The notes under the pieces: generated by a model
What the model saw: only the letters and a program-made list of their open reading frames with translations
The model's database searches: none
What the model was told of the DNA's origin: nothing
NCBI RefSeq assembly: GCF_023016085.1
Contig: NZ_JALKBF010000001.1
Location: forward strand, 1,054,001 to 1,118,000
DNA from: Aliiroseovarius sp. F47248L
GTDB taxonomy: Bacteria > Pseudomonadota > Alphaproteobacteria > Rhodobacterales > Rhodobacteraceae
Direction: 5' to 3'
Length of the DNA: 64,000 bases
Program-made: the position numbers and the translations under genes
Part shown: piece by piece, positions 34,732-43,459 of the stretch
How the letters are laid out: each line of letters starts with the position of its first letter
Numbering within the stretch: position 1 is the first letter of the stretch

Positions 34732-35892
34732 TCATGCTCCCAAGGGGCGAAACAAGTCGCGGCTGATGATGTGGCGCTGGATTTCGGATGTACCGTCCCA
34801 GATGCGCTCGACCCGGGCGTCGCGCCAGAATCGTTCAATCGGGAAGTCGTTCATCAGGCCCATACCGCCGAAGATCTGCAGCGTAGTGTCAGTGACTCGG
34901 GCCAGCATTTCTGACGCGTGGAGTTTTGCCGACGCGATTTCGCGGTTGGCGGGCAGGTTTTGGTCCAGCCGCCACGCGCCAGCAAGGGTCAGCCAGTCGG
35001 CGGCATCGATTTCGGTAATCATGTCGGCGACCTGAAAGCTGACGCCCTGAAATTTTGCGATGGGTTGGCCGAATTGCTTGCGTTCGGCTGCATAGTTCAG
35101 CGCCATATCGAAGCATCGTCGCGCACGCCCGACGCAGAAGGCGGCCACTGTCAGGCGGGTGGCATAGAGCCATTCGTTCATCACTGCGAAGCCGCCATCG
35201 AATTCGCCCAGCACCTGTGCGTCGGGCAGGCGGCAATTGTCGAAATCGAGGATACAGTTCTTATAGCCCTTGTGGCTGACGGATGCATAGCCGTCGCGCA
35301 CGGCAAAGCCCGGTGTGCCGCGGTCGACAAGGAAACAGGTGATGCGTTTCTTCGGTCCGCGCGGGGTTTCGTCTACGCCAGTGGCCACGAAAACAATAAA
35401 GAAATCCGCATGTTCCGCACCAGAGATGAAGTGTTTGGAGCCGTTCAGAACCCAATCGCCACCATCGCGAACAGCTGAACATTTCATGCCCCGCACGTCG
35501 GATCCCGCGTCGGGTTCGGTCATGGCAAGGGCGTCCATCTTCTCGCCCCGCACGGCGGGCAGCAGGTAGCGGTCACGCTGATCGCCGGTGCAGGCCATCA
35601 GAATGTTCTGAGGCCGCCCGAAGAAATGCGTCAGCGCCATCGACCCGCGGCCCAACTCGCGTTCGACCAGCGTGAAATCGAGGTGTGACAGGCCCGCGCC
35701 GCCGACCTCTTCGGGGAAGTTGCAGGCATAGAATCCGAGGTCGATGACCTTCTGTTTGATCTCTTGCCCCAACTCGTGCGGCACCTGCCCGGTGCGTTCG
35801 ACCATGTCCTCGTGGGGGTAGATCTCGTTCTCGACAAAGCTGCGCACGGTCGACACGATCATGTCCTGTTCTTCTGACAATCCGAAATGCAT
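34732..35892 (-). CDS. Acyl-CoA dehydrogenase (CaiA-like), probable gamma-butyrobetainyl-CoA dehydrogenase
   Basis: A 386-residue flavoprotein of the acyl-CoA dehydrogenase family. 'AMTEPDAGSDVRGMKCSA' (FAD/substrate loop), 'NGSKHFISGAEHADF' and the C-terminal 'QIFGGMGLMNDFPIERFWRDARV' with 'WDGTSEIQRHIISR' are standard; the Glu in 'IWDGTSEI' is not the catalytic base itself, and the base could not be placed with certainty. In this cluster the likely reaction is oxidation of gamma-butyrobetainyl-CoA to crotonobetainyl-CoA. Its start codon overlaps the lcdH stop by one base, so it belongs to the carnitine operon. Confidence 0.87.
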   Translation of the reverse strand: MHFGLSEEQDMIVSTVRSFVENEIYPHEDMVERTGQVPHELGQEIKQKVIDLGFYACNFPEEVGGAGLSHLDFTLVERELGRGSMALTHFFGRPQNILMACTGDQRDRYLLPAVRGEKMDALAMTEPDAGSDVRGMKCSAVRDGGDWVLNGSKHFISGAEHADFFIVFVATGVDETPRGPKKRITCFLVDRGTPGFAVRDGYASVSHKGYKNCILDFDNCRLPDAQVLGEFDGGFAVMNEWLYATRLTVAAFCVGRARRCFDMALNYAAERKQFGQPIAKFQGVSFQVADMITEIDAADWLTLAGAWRLDQNLPANREIASAKLHASEMLARVTDTTLQIFGGMGLMNDFPIERFWRDARVERIWDGTSEIQRHIISRDLFRPLGA

Positions 35893-37286
35893 CAGGTGGC
35901 TCCTTTGGCATGCAGGGCGGCGAGCGCTTCGACGCGCGCTTCGACATTGGCGCGGGGCGGGCAGGATTTGCGGGTGCTCAGGTCCACATGCAGCAGGAAT
36001 TGGTCGCAGGTTGCCAGCAGGCCGTCGTCAGACGCGCGCCGCATCTCGTGCCAAAGCCGCAGTTTCTTGCCGTCGCCAAGGGTCACTGTGCTGTCCACAT
36101 AGACCGCGTCGCCCGCGTGGCATTCATCAAGGTACTTGATTTTGGTTTCGGCGGTGAAATAGCTGAGCCCCGACGCGATATAATCTGCATCCGCGCCCAC
36201 ATGGGCCATCACGCGGTCGGCAGCGTCCGAAAACACCTGCCCATAACGCCCTTCGTTCATGTGGCCGTTGTAGTCGGTCCAGTCGATGGGCACCTCACGC
36301 GTCACGGTGCGCAAGGGGGCGGTGTCGTCCATCGGGGGCCACAGCCCCGTTTCGTGTTCGCGGATCACTCGGCCCGCACCTGACCCCGACCCGCGCGCTT
36401 TAAGGGCACGCAGGATCGACACGAGGTTGTCATCGCGCAGGCGCTCTAACTCGCGGATCGACATATGGCCAGATTGCGCGTCCGACTGGCCTGCGATCAG
36501 GTCAACCAGTTCATCGGTGAATTCCGGCACGTCCATCAGTTTGGTCCAAGGCCACGTCAGGCAGGGGCCGAACTGGGCCATGAAGTGTTTCATGCCAGCC
36601 TCGCCACCTGCGACGCGGTAGGTTTCAAACAATCCCATCTGCGCCCATCTGAGGCCGAAGCCCATGCGGATCGCGTCGTCGATTTCCTCGGTCGTTGCGA
36701 TACCGTCCTTTACCAGCCAGAGCGCCTCGCGCCAAACGGCCTCAAGGAAGCGGTCGGCGATATGGGCGTCGATTTCCTTGCGGACCTTCAGGGGGAACAT
36801 GCCGATGGACTGAAGGATGTCGGCGGCACGGGTGCAGGTGCCTTCATCGCCCACAAGCTCGATCAACGGCAGAAGATAGACCGGGTTGAACGGATGCGCG
36901 ACAATGGCGCGCGCGCCTTTTACGTTCAGTTCCGACGGTTTGAAGCCCGATGTTGATGAGCCGATGATCGCCGTTTCCGGCGCGAGACGCATTAGGTCTG
37001 CAAAGACTTTGTGCTTTAGGTCCAGCCGCTCCGGCACGCTTTCCTGAACCCAATCGGCACCTGCGACGGCTTGGGCCACATCGTCGTGATAGGTCAATTT
37101 ACCCTCGGCAGGCAGCGCGGTTTCGTAGAGGCCTGGTAGCGCGCGGCGGGCGTTGGTCAGGACTTCGCCGATCTTGCGTTCGGCCTCGGGGTCGGGGTCG
37201 AACACGGCCACGTCCCATCCGTTCAGCAGGAACCGCGCGGCCCAGCCGCCGCCGATGACGCCGCCGCCGATGATCGCCGCCTTCAT
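35892..37286 (-). CDS. lcdH: L-carnitine dehydrogenase fused to betainyl-CoA thioesterase
   Basis: A 464-residue fusion. The ATG at 37286 is chosen; the open frame continues upstream but only shadows the next gene. Residues 1-~315 are a 3-hydroxyacyl-CoA dehydrogenase-like NAD enzyme ('IIGGGVIGGGWAARF', 'QESVPERLDLKHKV', 'SSTSGFKPSEL', 'AHPFNPVYLLPLIELV'). Residues ~330-464 are a hot-dog thioesterase ('DWTDYNGHMNEGRYGQVF'). The enzyme would oxidise L-carnitine to 3-dehydrocarnitine, while the thioesterase half hydrolyses betainyl-CoA formed by the BKACE protein. This fusion is known in rhizobia. It overlaps the BKACE stop by 4 bases. Confidence 0.9.
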   Translation of the reverse strand: MKAAIIGGGVIGGGWAARFLLNGWDVAVFDPDPEAERKIGEVLTNARRALPGLYETALPAEGKLTYHDDVAQAVAGADWVQESVPERLDLKHKVFADLMRLAPETAIIGSSTSGFKPSELNVKGARAIVAHPFNPVYLLPLIELVGDEGTCTRAADILQSIGMFPLKVRKEIDAHIADRFLEAVWREALWLVKDGIATTEEIDDAIRMGFGLRWAQMGLFETYRVAGGEAGMKHFMAQFGPCLTWPWTKLMDVPEFTDELVDLIAGQSDAQSGHMSIRELERLRDDNLVSILRALKARGSGSGAGRVIREHETGLWPPMDDTAPLRTVTREVPIDWTDYNGHMNEGRYGQVFSDAADRVMAHVGADADYIASGLSYFTAETKIKYLDECHAGDAVYVDSTVTLGDGKKLRLWHEMRRASDDGLLATCDQFLLHVDLSTRKSCPPRANVEARVEALAALHAKGAT

Positions 37287-38194
37287 TTCGAGGCCCGCTT
37301 CACAAGGCCAAGCTTCTTGCGCACGTCCTCGGGGCCGATCACGCGGGCGCCCATGCCTTCGATGATGCCACGCGCGCGGTTCACGAGTTGTTCGTTGGTC
37401 GCAAGCTCGCCCTTGCCAAGCCACAGGTTGTCTTCTAGCCCGACGCGCACATTGCCTCCGGCCAGCACCGCGGCGGCCACATAGGCCATCTGGTTGCGCC
37501 CCAGCCCGAAGGCCGAGAAGGTCCAGTCGTCCGGCACATTGTTGACCATCGCCATGAAGGTGTTCAGGTCGTCCGGCGCGCCCCACGGCACACCCATGCA
37601 GAGCTGCACAAGGGCGGGGCTATCCAATACGCCTTCCTTCACCAATTCCTTGGCGAACCACAGATGGCCCGTGTCGAAGGCCTCAATCTCGGGTTTCACA
37701 CCAAGATCGGTCATCATCTGGCCCATGGCGCGCAACATGCCGGGGGTGTTGGTCATGACATAATCCGCCTCGGCGAAGTTCATGGTGCCACAATCCAGCG
37801 TGCAGATCTCGGGCAGGCACTCGGCCACGTGGGCGACCCGTTCGGCGGCGCCGATCATGTCGGTGCCGGCTTCGTTCACTGGCATGGGCGCGTCGGTCGG
37901 GCCGAAAGTGATGTCACCGCCCATACCCGCGGTCAGGTTCAGAACAACATCCACATCGGACGCGCGGATGCGGTCGGTCACTTCGCGGTAGAGTTTCAGG
38001 TCGCGCGAGGGCGTGCCAGTTTCGGGGTCGCGCACATGGCAATGCACGATGGCAGCGCCTGCTTTTGCGGCGGCAATCGCGCTGTCGGCGATCTGCTCGG
38101 GGCTGCGCGGCACATGGGGCGATCGGTCTTGCGTGCTGCCTGACCCGGTGACGGCGCAGGTGATGAAAACATCGGTGTTCATGGAAAGCGGCAT
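37283..38194 (-). CDS. BKACE (beta-keto acid cleavage enzyme), dehydrocarnitine-acetyl-CoA type
   Basis: A 303-residue DUF849 enzyme. The ATG at 38194 has GAGG five bases upstream and is preferred over frame extensions further out. 'IVHCHVRDPETGTPSRD' holds the zinc His pair, and 'NLTAGMGGD' and 'GNVRVGLEDNLWL' are the typical substrate loops. In carnitine clusters BKACE transfers the acyl portion of 3-dehydrocarnitine to acetyl-CoA, yielding betainyl-CoA and acetoacetate. It is the first gene of the minus-strand operon, divergent from the GlxA-type regulator. Confidence 0.88.
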   Translation of the reverse strand: MPLSMNTDVFITCAVTGSGSTQDRSPHVPRSPEQIADSAIAAAKAGAAIVHCHVRDPETGTPSRDLKLYREVTDRIRASDVDVVLNLTAGMGGDITFGPTDAPMPVNEAGTDMIGAAERVAHVAECLPEICTLDCGTMNFAEADYVMTNTPGMLRAMGQMMTDLGVKPEIEAFDTGHLWFAKELVKEGVLDSPALVQLCMGVPWGAPDDLNTFMAMVNNVPDDWTFSAFGLGRNQMAYVAAAVLAGGNVRVGLEDNLWLGKGELATNEQLVNRARGIIEGMGARVIGPEDVRKKLGLVKRASK

Positions 38195-38254
38195 GGGATC
38201 CTCGCAGAATGGTTCGCGTGTCCATTCATGATGTCCGGGATTGACGTACATGAT

Positions 38255-38284
38255 ATGCAGATTTATGCAAAATTATGCAGATTT
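38255..38284. promoter_or_regulatory. Three tandem 10-bp repeats (ATGCAGATTT / ATGCAAAATT / ATGCAGATTT)
   Basis: Three consecutive 10-base units at 38255-38264, 38265-38274 and 38275-38284; units one and three are identical. A one-turn period is what AraC-family activators bind as direct repeats. The array lies about 60 bases upstream of the BKACE start and runs over the annotated regulator start codon. Confidence 0.6.
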
Positions 38285-39249
38285 GGTCAAAATCCAGCAC
38301 GAAATCCCGCGTGATCGGCTTTTTGTTGTTCAACCGCTTTTCAAACCTTGCGCTTGCCAACTTGCTAGAGCCGTTGCGGGCGGCCAACATGTTGTTGGGG
38401 CGAAACGCCTATAAATGGCAGATTTGCACGCCGGATGACGGCGTTGTCCATACCTCCAGCGGTTTGCCGGTGATGCCCACGGCGCGTGTGTCAGACATTG
38501 GGCAAGGCGACCTTTTGTTTGTAGTGGCAAGCTATGATTATCCCAACCACGCCACACCAACCAATTCAAAGACCCTGCGCGCGCTGGCGGGACGGTTTCA
38601 GACCGTCGCAGGTGTTGATACCGGGGGGTGGCTGCTGGCGGCTGCCCGGCTTCTGAACGGACACCGCGCCACCATTCACTATGACCTCCTTGATGTATTT
38701 GCCGAACGGTTTCCTAATATCGAAGTCGAACGCGCCCGTTGGGTGCGGGATGGTAACCGTTTGACCTGTAGCGGCGGGATGGCGGCCTATGAACTGACTT
38801 GCGACCTGATCAAAGAGGATCACGGGGCGGCGCTGCTTTTGGAGATCACGCAACTCTTCATGTCCGACAGCATGGTCACGCCACATGCCTTGACCCAAGT
38901 GCGCGTGGATCGCCGGGTTGAGACCTGCCTGCGCGAGATGGAAGCCAATATCGAAACGCCGTTGACGATCCCACAATTGGCGCGCCGGTCCGGTTGCCGT
39001 CAGCGTGATCTGGAACAGCGGTTCGACCGTCATTTCGGTGCCTCCCCGCAGCGGGTCTATCGCCGTTTGCGCCTGAATGCGGCCCGGCGGATGCTGGCTG
39101 ATGGTGGGTTGTCGATTGCAGAAGTCGCGCTGCGCGCGGGCTATGCTGACGCCAGCGCCTTCAGCCGGGCCTTTCGGGTGGAGTTCGGCCAGACTCCGCG
39201 AGACATAGCACGCAACGCCCCAGTCAGAGCAGAGGTTCGACCCCGATAA
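38275..39249 (+). CDS. GlxA-family AraC-type regulator (CdhR-like)
   Basis: A 324-residue regulator with an N-terminal DJ-1/PfpI-like domain ('VIGFLLFNRFSNLALANLLEPLRAANML'-type segment, seen in 'FLLFNRFSNLALANLLEP') and a C-terminal AraC double helix-turn-helix ('TIPQLARRSGCRQRDLEQRF' and 'SIAEVALRAGYADASAFSR'). CdhR-type proteins activate carnitine degradation genes. The ATG at 38275 has no Shine-Dalgarno and lies inside the 10-bp repeat array; a GTG at 38311, twelve codons later, is an alternative start. It ends 26 bases inside the convergent NnrU-family gene. Confidence 0.87.
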   Translation: MQIWSKSSTKSRVIGFLLFNRFSNLALANLLEPLRAANMLLGRNAYKWQICTPDDGVVHTSSGLPVMPTARVSDIGQGDLLFVVASYDYPNHATPTNSKTLRALAGRFQTVAGVDTGGWLLAAARLLNGHRATIHYDLLDVFAERFPNIEVERARWVRDGNRLTCSGGMAAYELTCDLIKEDHGAALLLEITQLFMSDSMVTPHALTQVRVDRRVETCLREMEANIETPLTIPQLARRSGCRQRDLEQRFDRHFGASPQRVYRRLRLNAARRMLADGGLSIAEVALRAGYADASAFSRAFRVEFGQTPRDIARNAPVRAEVRPR

Positions 39250-39880
39250 CCGGGCCGTGCAGCGACAAGAGCAGGGCATAAACGGCCACAGCAATGGCGA
39301 TGCGGATCAAGCCATTTCCCGTCACGGTAATTTGCCGCTTTGTGTCTGCTAGACGTGCCCATTCCCCATTGCCGAGGATACGTTTTTTGCGCCGGTCTAT
39401 GATCCGCATCCCAAAGAGCGCAAAGCTGCCAAACGCCACAAAAAGGATCACATGGGCAAGGTTGCCATTGGGAATCATATGCCCGAATGCCCACAAGAAC
39501 AGGGCCACCAGCAGTGGGTGGCGCATCCAGCCGATCAGGCCAGCGTGGGCGGGGTCGAAGCGGTCGTTGTTCGATCCACCGAACGACAGCGGGTTGGGGC
39601 GGCCAAGCGCCAGTGCCGCGATCACACAGACCAGGAACATCACGGTCAGTGTCACGTTATTTTGCCACGGTGCCCACTCCCACAAGCCAACGTAAGGTGC
39701 GCTGCCTGCGGCCACGATCACCAAAGCCAGAACGCCAATCGACAGGGCCGAATAGGCGGCTGTGAAGCCACGCGGCCCCAGCACTGTGACCAGACGCGAT
39801 TTCACCACAGGACGCACCGGGATGGAATGCGTCAGGAAAAACACGACGAATGCCAAAAAATATGCGCCCCATCCGATCAT
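39224..39880 (-). CDS. NnrU-family membrane protein
   Basis: A 218-residue integral membrane protein with about six helices. 'PRGFTAAYSALSIGVLALVI' and 'GWMRHPLLVALFLWAFGHM' with 'NGNLAHVILFVAFGSFALFG' match NnrU/isoprenylcysteine-type membrane proteins associated with denitrification or lipid-linked methylation folds. The biochemical function is not established. It lies between the carnitine regulator and the glucokinase operon and appears to have its own transcript. The 26-base 3' overlap with the regulator is tail to tail. Confidence 0.8.
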   Translation of the reverse strand: MIGWGAYFLAFVVFFLTHSIPVRPVVKSRLVTVLGPRGFTAAYSALSIGVLALVIVAAGSAPYVGLWEWAPWQNNVTLTVMFLVCVIAALALGRPNPLSFGGSNNDRFDPAHAGLIGWMRHPLLVALFLWAFGHMIPNGNLAHVILFVAFGSFALFGMRIIDRRKKRILGNGEWARLADTKRQITVTGNGLIRIAIAVAVYALLLSLHGPVIGVEPLL

Positions 39881-39919
39881 GGTTGCCTCCGATTGCTGCT
39901 CTTGTCGGGTGGTGTTCTA

Positions 39920-40879
39920 TTACTGATTGTCGGAACGTGCCAGAAAATGCGCACAGCCGGATAGTGCGGCATAATCGTCCTCGACCAGACGGACCGAGAA
40001 GGCGTTCAGGAAATCGCCAAAGCGGCCCTTGTCGGTCATGGCGGCGTCAAACCCGCACCGGTCAAACCAAGGGGCCACGGCACGGGACATGCCACCGATT
40101 AAATAGATGCCGCCAAACGGAAGAAGTGTTAGCGCCAGATCACCCGTTACATTGCCCAAGGCGGTGACGAACGCCCCGATGGCTTCGATCGCGACGGGAT
40201 CATCTGCCTTGGCTGCGGTAAGGATCTCGGCGGTCGTGGCGGTTTTATTTGCCCCGGCCTTGGCGGAAGCCCAAGCATAACACCGCTCCATCCCGCGCCC
40301 GGACAAGACATCCTCGACCCCGACATGACCAAGTTGCGTTTCCAGAAACTGCGACAGATCCCATTGATCAGCCCCTCGTGCGGCAAAGGTCAGGTGACCC
40401 GCCTCGGAGGGTGGTACGAACCGACCCTTGGCAGTTTGAAACACTGGGGCACAGTTAAAGCCAGTCCCGACGCCGATGACCAGCATCGCGGCGTTTGGGT
40501 TCTCGTCCTTGCCTTGTTTCAGGGTCACCAGATTGGCATCATCGATATGCCCCAGGGCGTGGCCCTGCGCTTGCAAATCATTCATCACCGCCCCGCGATC
40601 CGCGCCGGACAGGTGCACCAGTGTGTCTTTGTCGATTTCCCAATTCAGATTAGTCAGACGACCGGCCCCGTCCTTGACGGGCCCGGCGATTGCCACCGCC
40701 GCCCGTTTGCAAGCAGGGTTGTTCTGGCCCTCCAGATAGGCTGTCAACAGTTGAGGAAGCCCTTCGTAGTCGGCGTTGCGGTGTTTAATGATGCTGTCGG
40801 TCTGTAAATCTTTGCCGCAGGCAAGGGCGACGCGGGTGTTTGTGCCGCCAACATCTGCAACAAGCGAAAATGAGGTCAT
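39920..40879 (-). CDS. glk: Glucokinase (Glk family, non-ROK)
   Basis: A 319-residue enzyme. The ATG at 40879 overlaps the beta-glucosidase stop by 4 bases; the frame upstream is a shadow. 'SLVADVGGTNTRVAL' binds ATP phosphate, 'NLNWEIDKDTLV' and 'IGVGTGFNCAPVF' are Glk-specific, and 'EAGHLTFAARGADQWDL' holds the sugar-binding Glu/His. It phosphorylates glucose released in the cytoplasm by the adjacent GH1 and GH13 enzymes. It is the last gene of the lacI-GH1-glk minus-strand operon. Confidence 0.9.
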   Translation of the reverse strand: MTSFSLVADVGGTNTRVALACGKDLQTDSIIKHRNADYEGLPQLLTAYLEGQNNPACKRAAVAIAGPVKDGAGRLTNLNWEIDKDTLVHLSGADRGAVMNDLQAQGHALGHIDDANLVTLKQGKDENPNAAMLVIGVGTGFNCAPVFQTAKGRFVPPSEAGHLTFAARGADQWDLSQFLETQLGHVGVEDVLSGRGMERCYAWASAKAGANKTATTAEILTAAKADDPVAIEAIGAFVTALGNVTGDLALTLLPFGGIYLIGGMSRAVAPWFDRCGFDAAMTDKGRFGDFLNAFSVRLVEDDYAALSGCAHFLARSDNQ

Positions 40880-42210
40880 GGGCGCGTCAGGGCCTTTCTG
40901 AGTGCGTGATAGGACGCCTTTGGCGTGCGCGTGAGGGTTTCGAAATCGACATGGACCAGCCCAAAGCGTGGCGCATAGCCCAAGGCCCATTCATAATTAT
41001 CCAGAAGCGACCAAGTAAAGTAACCTTTTACCGGAATGCCGCCCGCGATAGCATCCTGCACGATACGCATGTGATCGGTCAGATAGGCGGTGCGGTCCGG
41101 GTCATGGGTGGGGTCGCCGTCACGCTCGACCAGTCCAGCCATTCCGTTTTCGGTGACATAGATCGGAAGATCCCCGGTGTAATCAGTCACCATCCGCAGA
41201 AAATGGGCCAACCCGTCGGGATAGATCTCCCATCCCATAGCGGTTTTGGGCAGCGGTCCGTCATGTTCACGCGTTGCGGGCCAAGGGGCGGACGGATCCT
41301 CTGCCGGGCCATAGATCTTGCGGGTATAGTAGTTGACCCCGATCCAGTCGATAGGGGTGGTGATGGTCTTGAAATCGTTCTGCCAGTTCTTGGGCAAATG
41401 CCGCTCGATCCCCTCCAGAACCTCGGTCGGATAGGTGCCTTTCGTGAGACCTGACAAGAAGAACCGGTTGTAGATTGCATCCTGAACTTGTGCGGCCTTT
41501 TGCGCTGCGGGGCTGTCATCAACAGGGGTGGCGTATTCCATGTTACAAACTGCGCCAAGGTTGGACATGCCAAGCCCGCGCATCACTTCGGTCGCACGGC
41601 CATGGGCCAGCAGAACATGGTGCATGGCGCGGGCGGTGGCGCGAATATCTCGCAGGCCGGGAGCGTGGTGGCCTTCAAAATGGCTCAGCCACGATACACA
41701 CCATGGCTCGTTTATCGGCGCGGCAGACCACAAACGATCCCCGATACGGGACATGATGATTTCAGTGAAATCGGCAAACCAGTCCGCGATATCGCGGTTG
41801 CGCCAGCCCCCCAGATCAGCCAAAGGCGAGGGCAGTTCCCAATGATATAGCGTCGCGGCTGGTTTGATGCCGCGTTCCAGCATCCCATCAACCAGACGGT
41901 CATAGAAATCCAAACCTGCCGCGTTGGGCGTGCCGCGCCCGTCAGGAAGCACGCGCGCCCAAGAGGTCGAGAAGCGGTAAACATCGAACCCAGCGTCTTG
42001 CACCAGGTCCAGATCCTTAGCCCAGCGATCCAGATGCCCACAGGCAATGGCTCCGTTTTCCGCCCCCGCCACATTGCCGGGGGTGGCAGCAAAATCGTCC
42101 CAATGGGTGCGCCCGGCACCACCTTTGGCATGGCCTTCGATCTGATAGGCGGAAGTGGCGGTTCCAAACAGGAAACCATCATTAAAATCAGTGCGATGTG
42201 GCAGCATCAT
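40876..42210 (-). CDS. Beta-glucosidase (GH1)
   Basis: A 444-residue glycoside hydrolase family 1 enzyme without a signal peptide. The acid/base Glu is in 'APINEPWC' (about E168), and the nucleophile Glu in 'IYVTENGMA' (about E354). The N-terminal 'FLFGTATSAYQIEGH' is the family start. It should hydrolyse imported beta-glucosides (for example cellobiose) to glucose. It follows the LacI regulator by 38 bases and is coupled to glucokinase by a 4-base overlap. Confidence 0.92.
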   Translation of the reverse strand: MMLPHRTDFNDGFLFGTATSAYQIEGHAKGGAGRTHWDDFAATPGNVAGAENGAIACGHLDRWAKDLDLVQDAGFDVYRFSTSWARVLPDGRGTPNAAGLDFYDRLVDGMLERGIKPAATLYHWELPSPLADLGGWRNRDIADWFADFTEIIMSRIGDRLWSAAPINEPWCVSWLSHFEGHHAPGLRDIRATARAMHHVLLAHGRATEVMRGLGMSNLGAVCNMEYATPVDDSPAAQKAAQVQDAIYNRFFLSGLTKGTYPTEVLEGIERHLPKNWQNDFKTITTPIDWIGVNYYTRKIYGPAEDPSAPWPATREHDGPLPKTAMGWEIYPDGLAHFLRMVTDYTGDLPIYVTENGMAGLVERDGDPTHDPDRTAYLTDHMRIVQDAIAGGIPVKGYFTWSLLDNYEWALGYAPRFGLVHVDFETLTRTPKASYHALRKALTRP

Positions 42211-42248
42211 GATCTCTTTCTACTTTGTGTGATCGGGCGTCGAGCGGA

Positions 42249-43289
42249 TCAGCCGGTCTCGACTTGCACCGAGGCAGCAGGACCGGTCGACAGCCCCAAT
42301 GTCAGATCTGCCTCTAGTAATATTTCGCGGGGTGTGTCGCGGTGTTGCATGATGTCGATCAGCATTTGTGCAGCCTTGCGTCCAGCATCGCGCACAGACG
42401 AGCGGGTTGCGGTGTAAACAGGGATGTCCGCCCCGTTTTGAAAGTAGCTCAGTTCATCATCATGGGTGATCAAAGACACGTCGCGCCCCATGCTTAGCCC
42501 CATTTCCTCGATCCCGCGCCGGACACCGATGGCTGTGATCATCGAGCTGACAATAATGGCCGTTGGCGGATCGGGCTGGGCTAGAAGTGTGCGGGTCAGA
42601 TCGTGCCCCTGTGCTTCGGTCATTTCGCCCGCGAACATCAAGGTGGCGTCCGGAGTTATCCCACGCGCGGTCAGCGCCGCCTCGTAGCCTGCGCGGCGGC
42701 GGATTGCGAAATCCATGTGTTCAAGCCCGTTGACCAATGCAATACGACGATGACCCAGATCCAGCAGAAACTCGGCTGCCCGCTGAAAAGCCCGCTTGTT
42801 GTTCACATCAACCCAAGCATACGGCGCGTCAGTGTTGGAGCTGCGCCCATGCACGACAAACGGCAAACCTAACGCGTTCAAAAGGGGAATGCGAGGATCG
42901 TTCAGGGTGGGGGCGTGCAGGATGATTCCATCCACATTCCGTTTGGTTATGAAGCCGCGATAGGCATCGTCTTGGTCAGCGTCCGGGACGACGGACAACA
43001 GCATGTCATACCCATTGCGGGAATAAACCTCGCCCGCGCCCGCGATGAAGTCACCGAAAACGGGGTTCACCATCTCGTGTTTTGAACTGATTGGAATCAC
43101 GTGGCCGATCGCCATCGCGCGGCCCGTGGCAAGGGATCGCGCGCGGGTGTTGGGGGCATATCCGTGTTCGCGCGCTGCTGCGACAACACGTTTACGGGTG
43201 GCCTCCGAGACCTCGGGATAGCCGTTTAGCGCGCGGCTGACGGTGGTGGGGGACAAGCCCAGCAAATTCGAAAGTTCTTTCAGAGTCAT
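42249..43289 (-). CDS. aglR: LacI-family regulator of the alpha-glucoside operon (AglR-like)
   Basis: A 346-residue regulator. The N-terminal helix-turn-helix 'MTLKELSNLLGLSPTTVSRAL' with the hinge 'AREHGYAPNTRARSLATGRA' is followed by a periplasmic-binding-like effector domain. It is divergent from aglE and co-directional with the GH1 and glk genes. Two matching operator-like sequences, 14 bases upstream of its start and near the aglE promoter, suggest repression of both directions and possibly a DNA loop. The symbol is inferred from position. Confidence 0.85.
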   Translation of the reverse strand: MTLKELSNLLGLSPTTVSRALNGYPEVSEATRKRVVAAAREHGYAPNTRARSLATGRAMAIGHVIPISSKHEMVNPVFGDFIAGAGEVYSRNGYDMLLSVVPDADQDDAYRGFITKRNVDGIILHAPTLNDPRIPLLNALGLPFVVHGRSSNTDAPYAWVDVNNKRAFQRAAEFLLDLGHRRIALVNGLEHMDFAIRRRAGYEAALTARGITPDATLMFAGEMTEAQGHDLTRTLLAQPDPPTAIIVSSMITAIGVRRGIEEMGLSMGRDVSLITHDDELSYFQNGADIPVYTATRSSVRDAGRKAAQMLIDIMQHRDTPREILLEADLTLGLSTGPAASVQVETG

Positions 43290-43302
43290 GTTGGCCGCGC
43301 AA

Positions 43303-43322
43303 TTTCCAAAGCGGTTTGAATA
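43303..43322. promoter_or_regulatory. LacI-type operator, site 1 (regulator-proximal)
   Basis: Imperfect palindrome with core CAAAGCGGTTTG, 14 bases upstream of the lacI start. Its reverse complement is identical to site 2 outside the central bases. Confidence 0.6.
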
Positions 43323-43426
43323 CCTGACACGTTACTCAGACACTGCGGCAGCGTCAAAGAAAGAATTAATATTAACACTGAAAATAAGAGAAAGTGTGTA
43401 AGATTAGGTTTGCGCTAACATGAATG

Positions 43427-43455
43427 TTGACAGGTCGGGAATTCTGCGCAACCTT
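43427..43455 (+). promoter_or_regulatory. Candidate aglE promoter
   Basis: TTGACA at 43427-43432, a 17-base spacer, and a weak -10 (AACCTT) at 43450-43455. Operator site 2 begins at 43460, covering the expected start of transcription. The 305-base region 43290-43594 has no gene that I can support. Confidence 0.4.
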
Positions 43456-43459
43456 GAGT

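Noticed and set aside
35892..37586. Longer carnitine dehydrogenase start at 37586
   Set aside because: The extra 100 residues are Arg/Gly-rich shadow of the BKACE gene; the NAD-binding fold begins right at the ATG at 37286.
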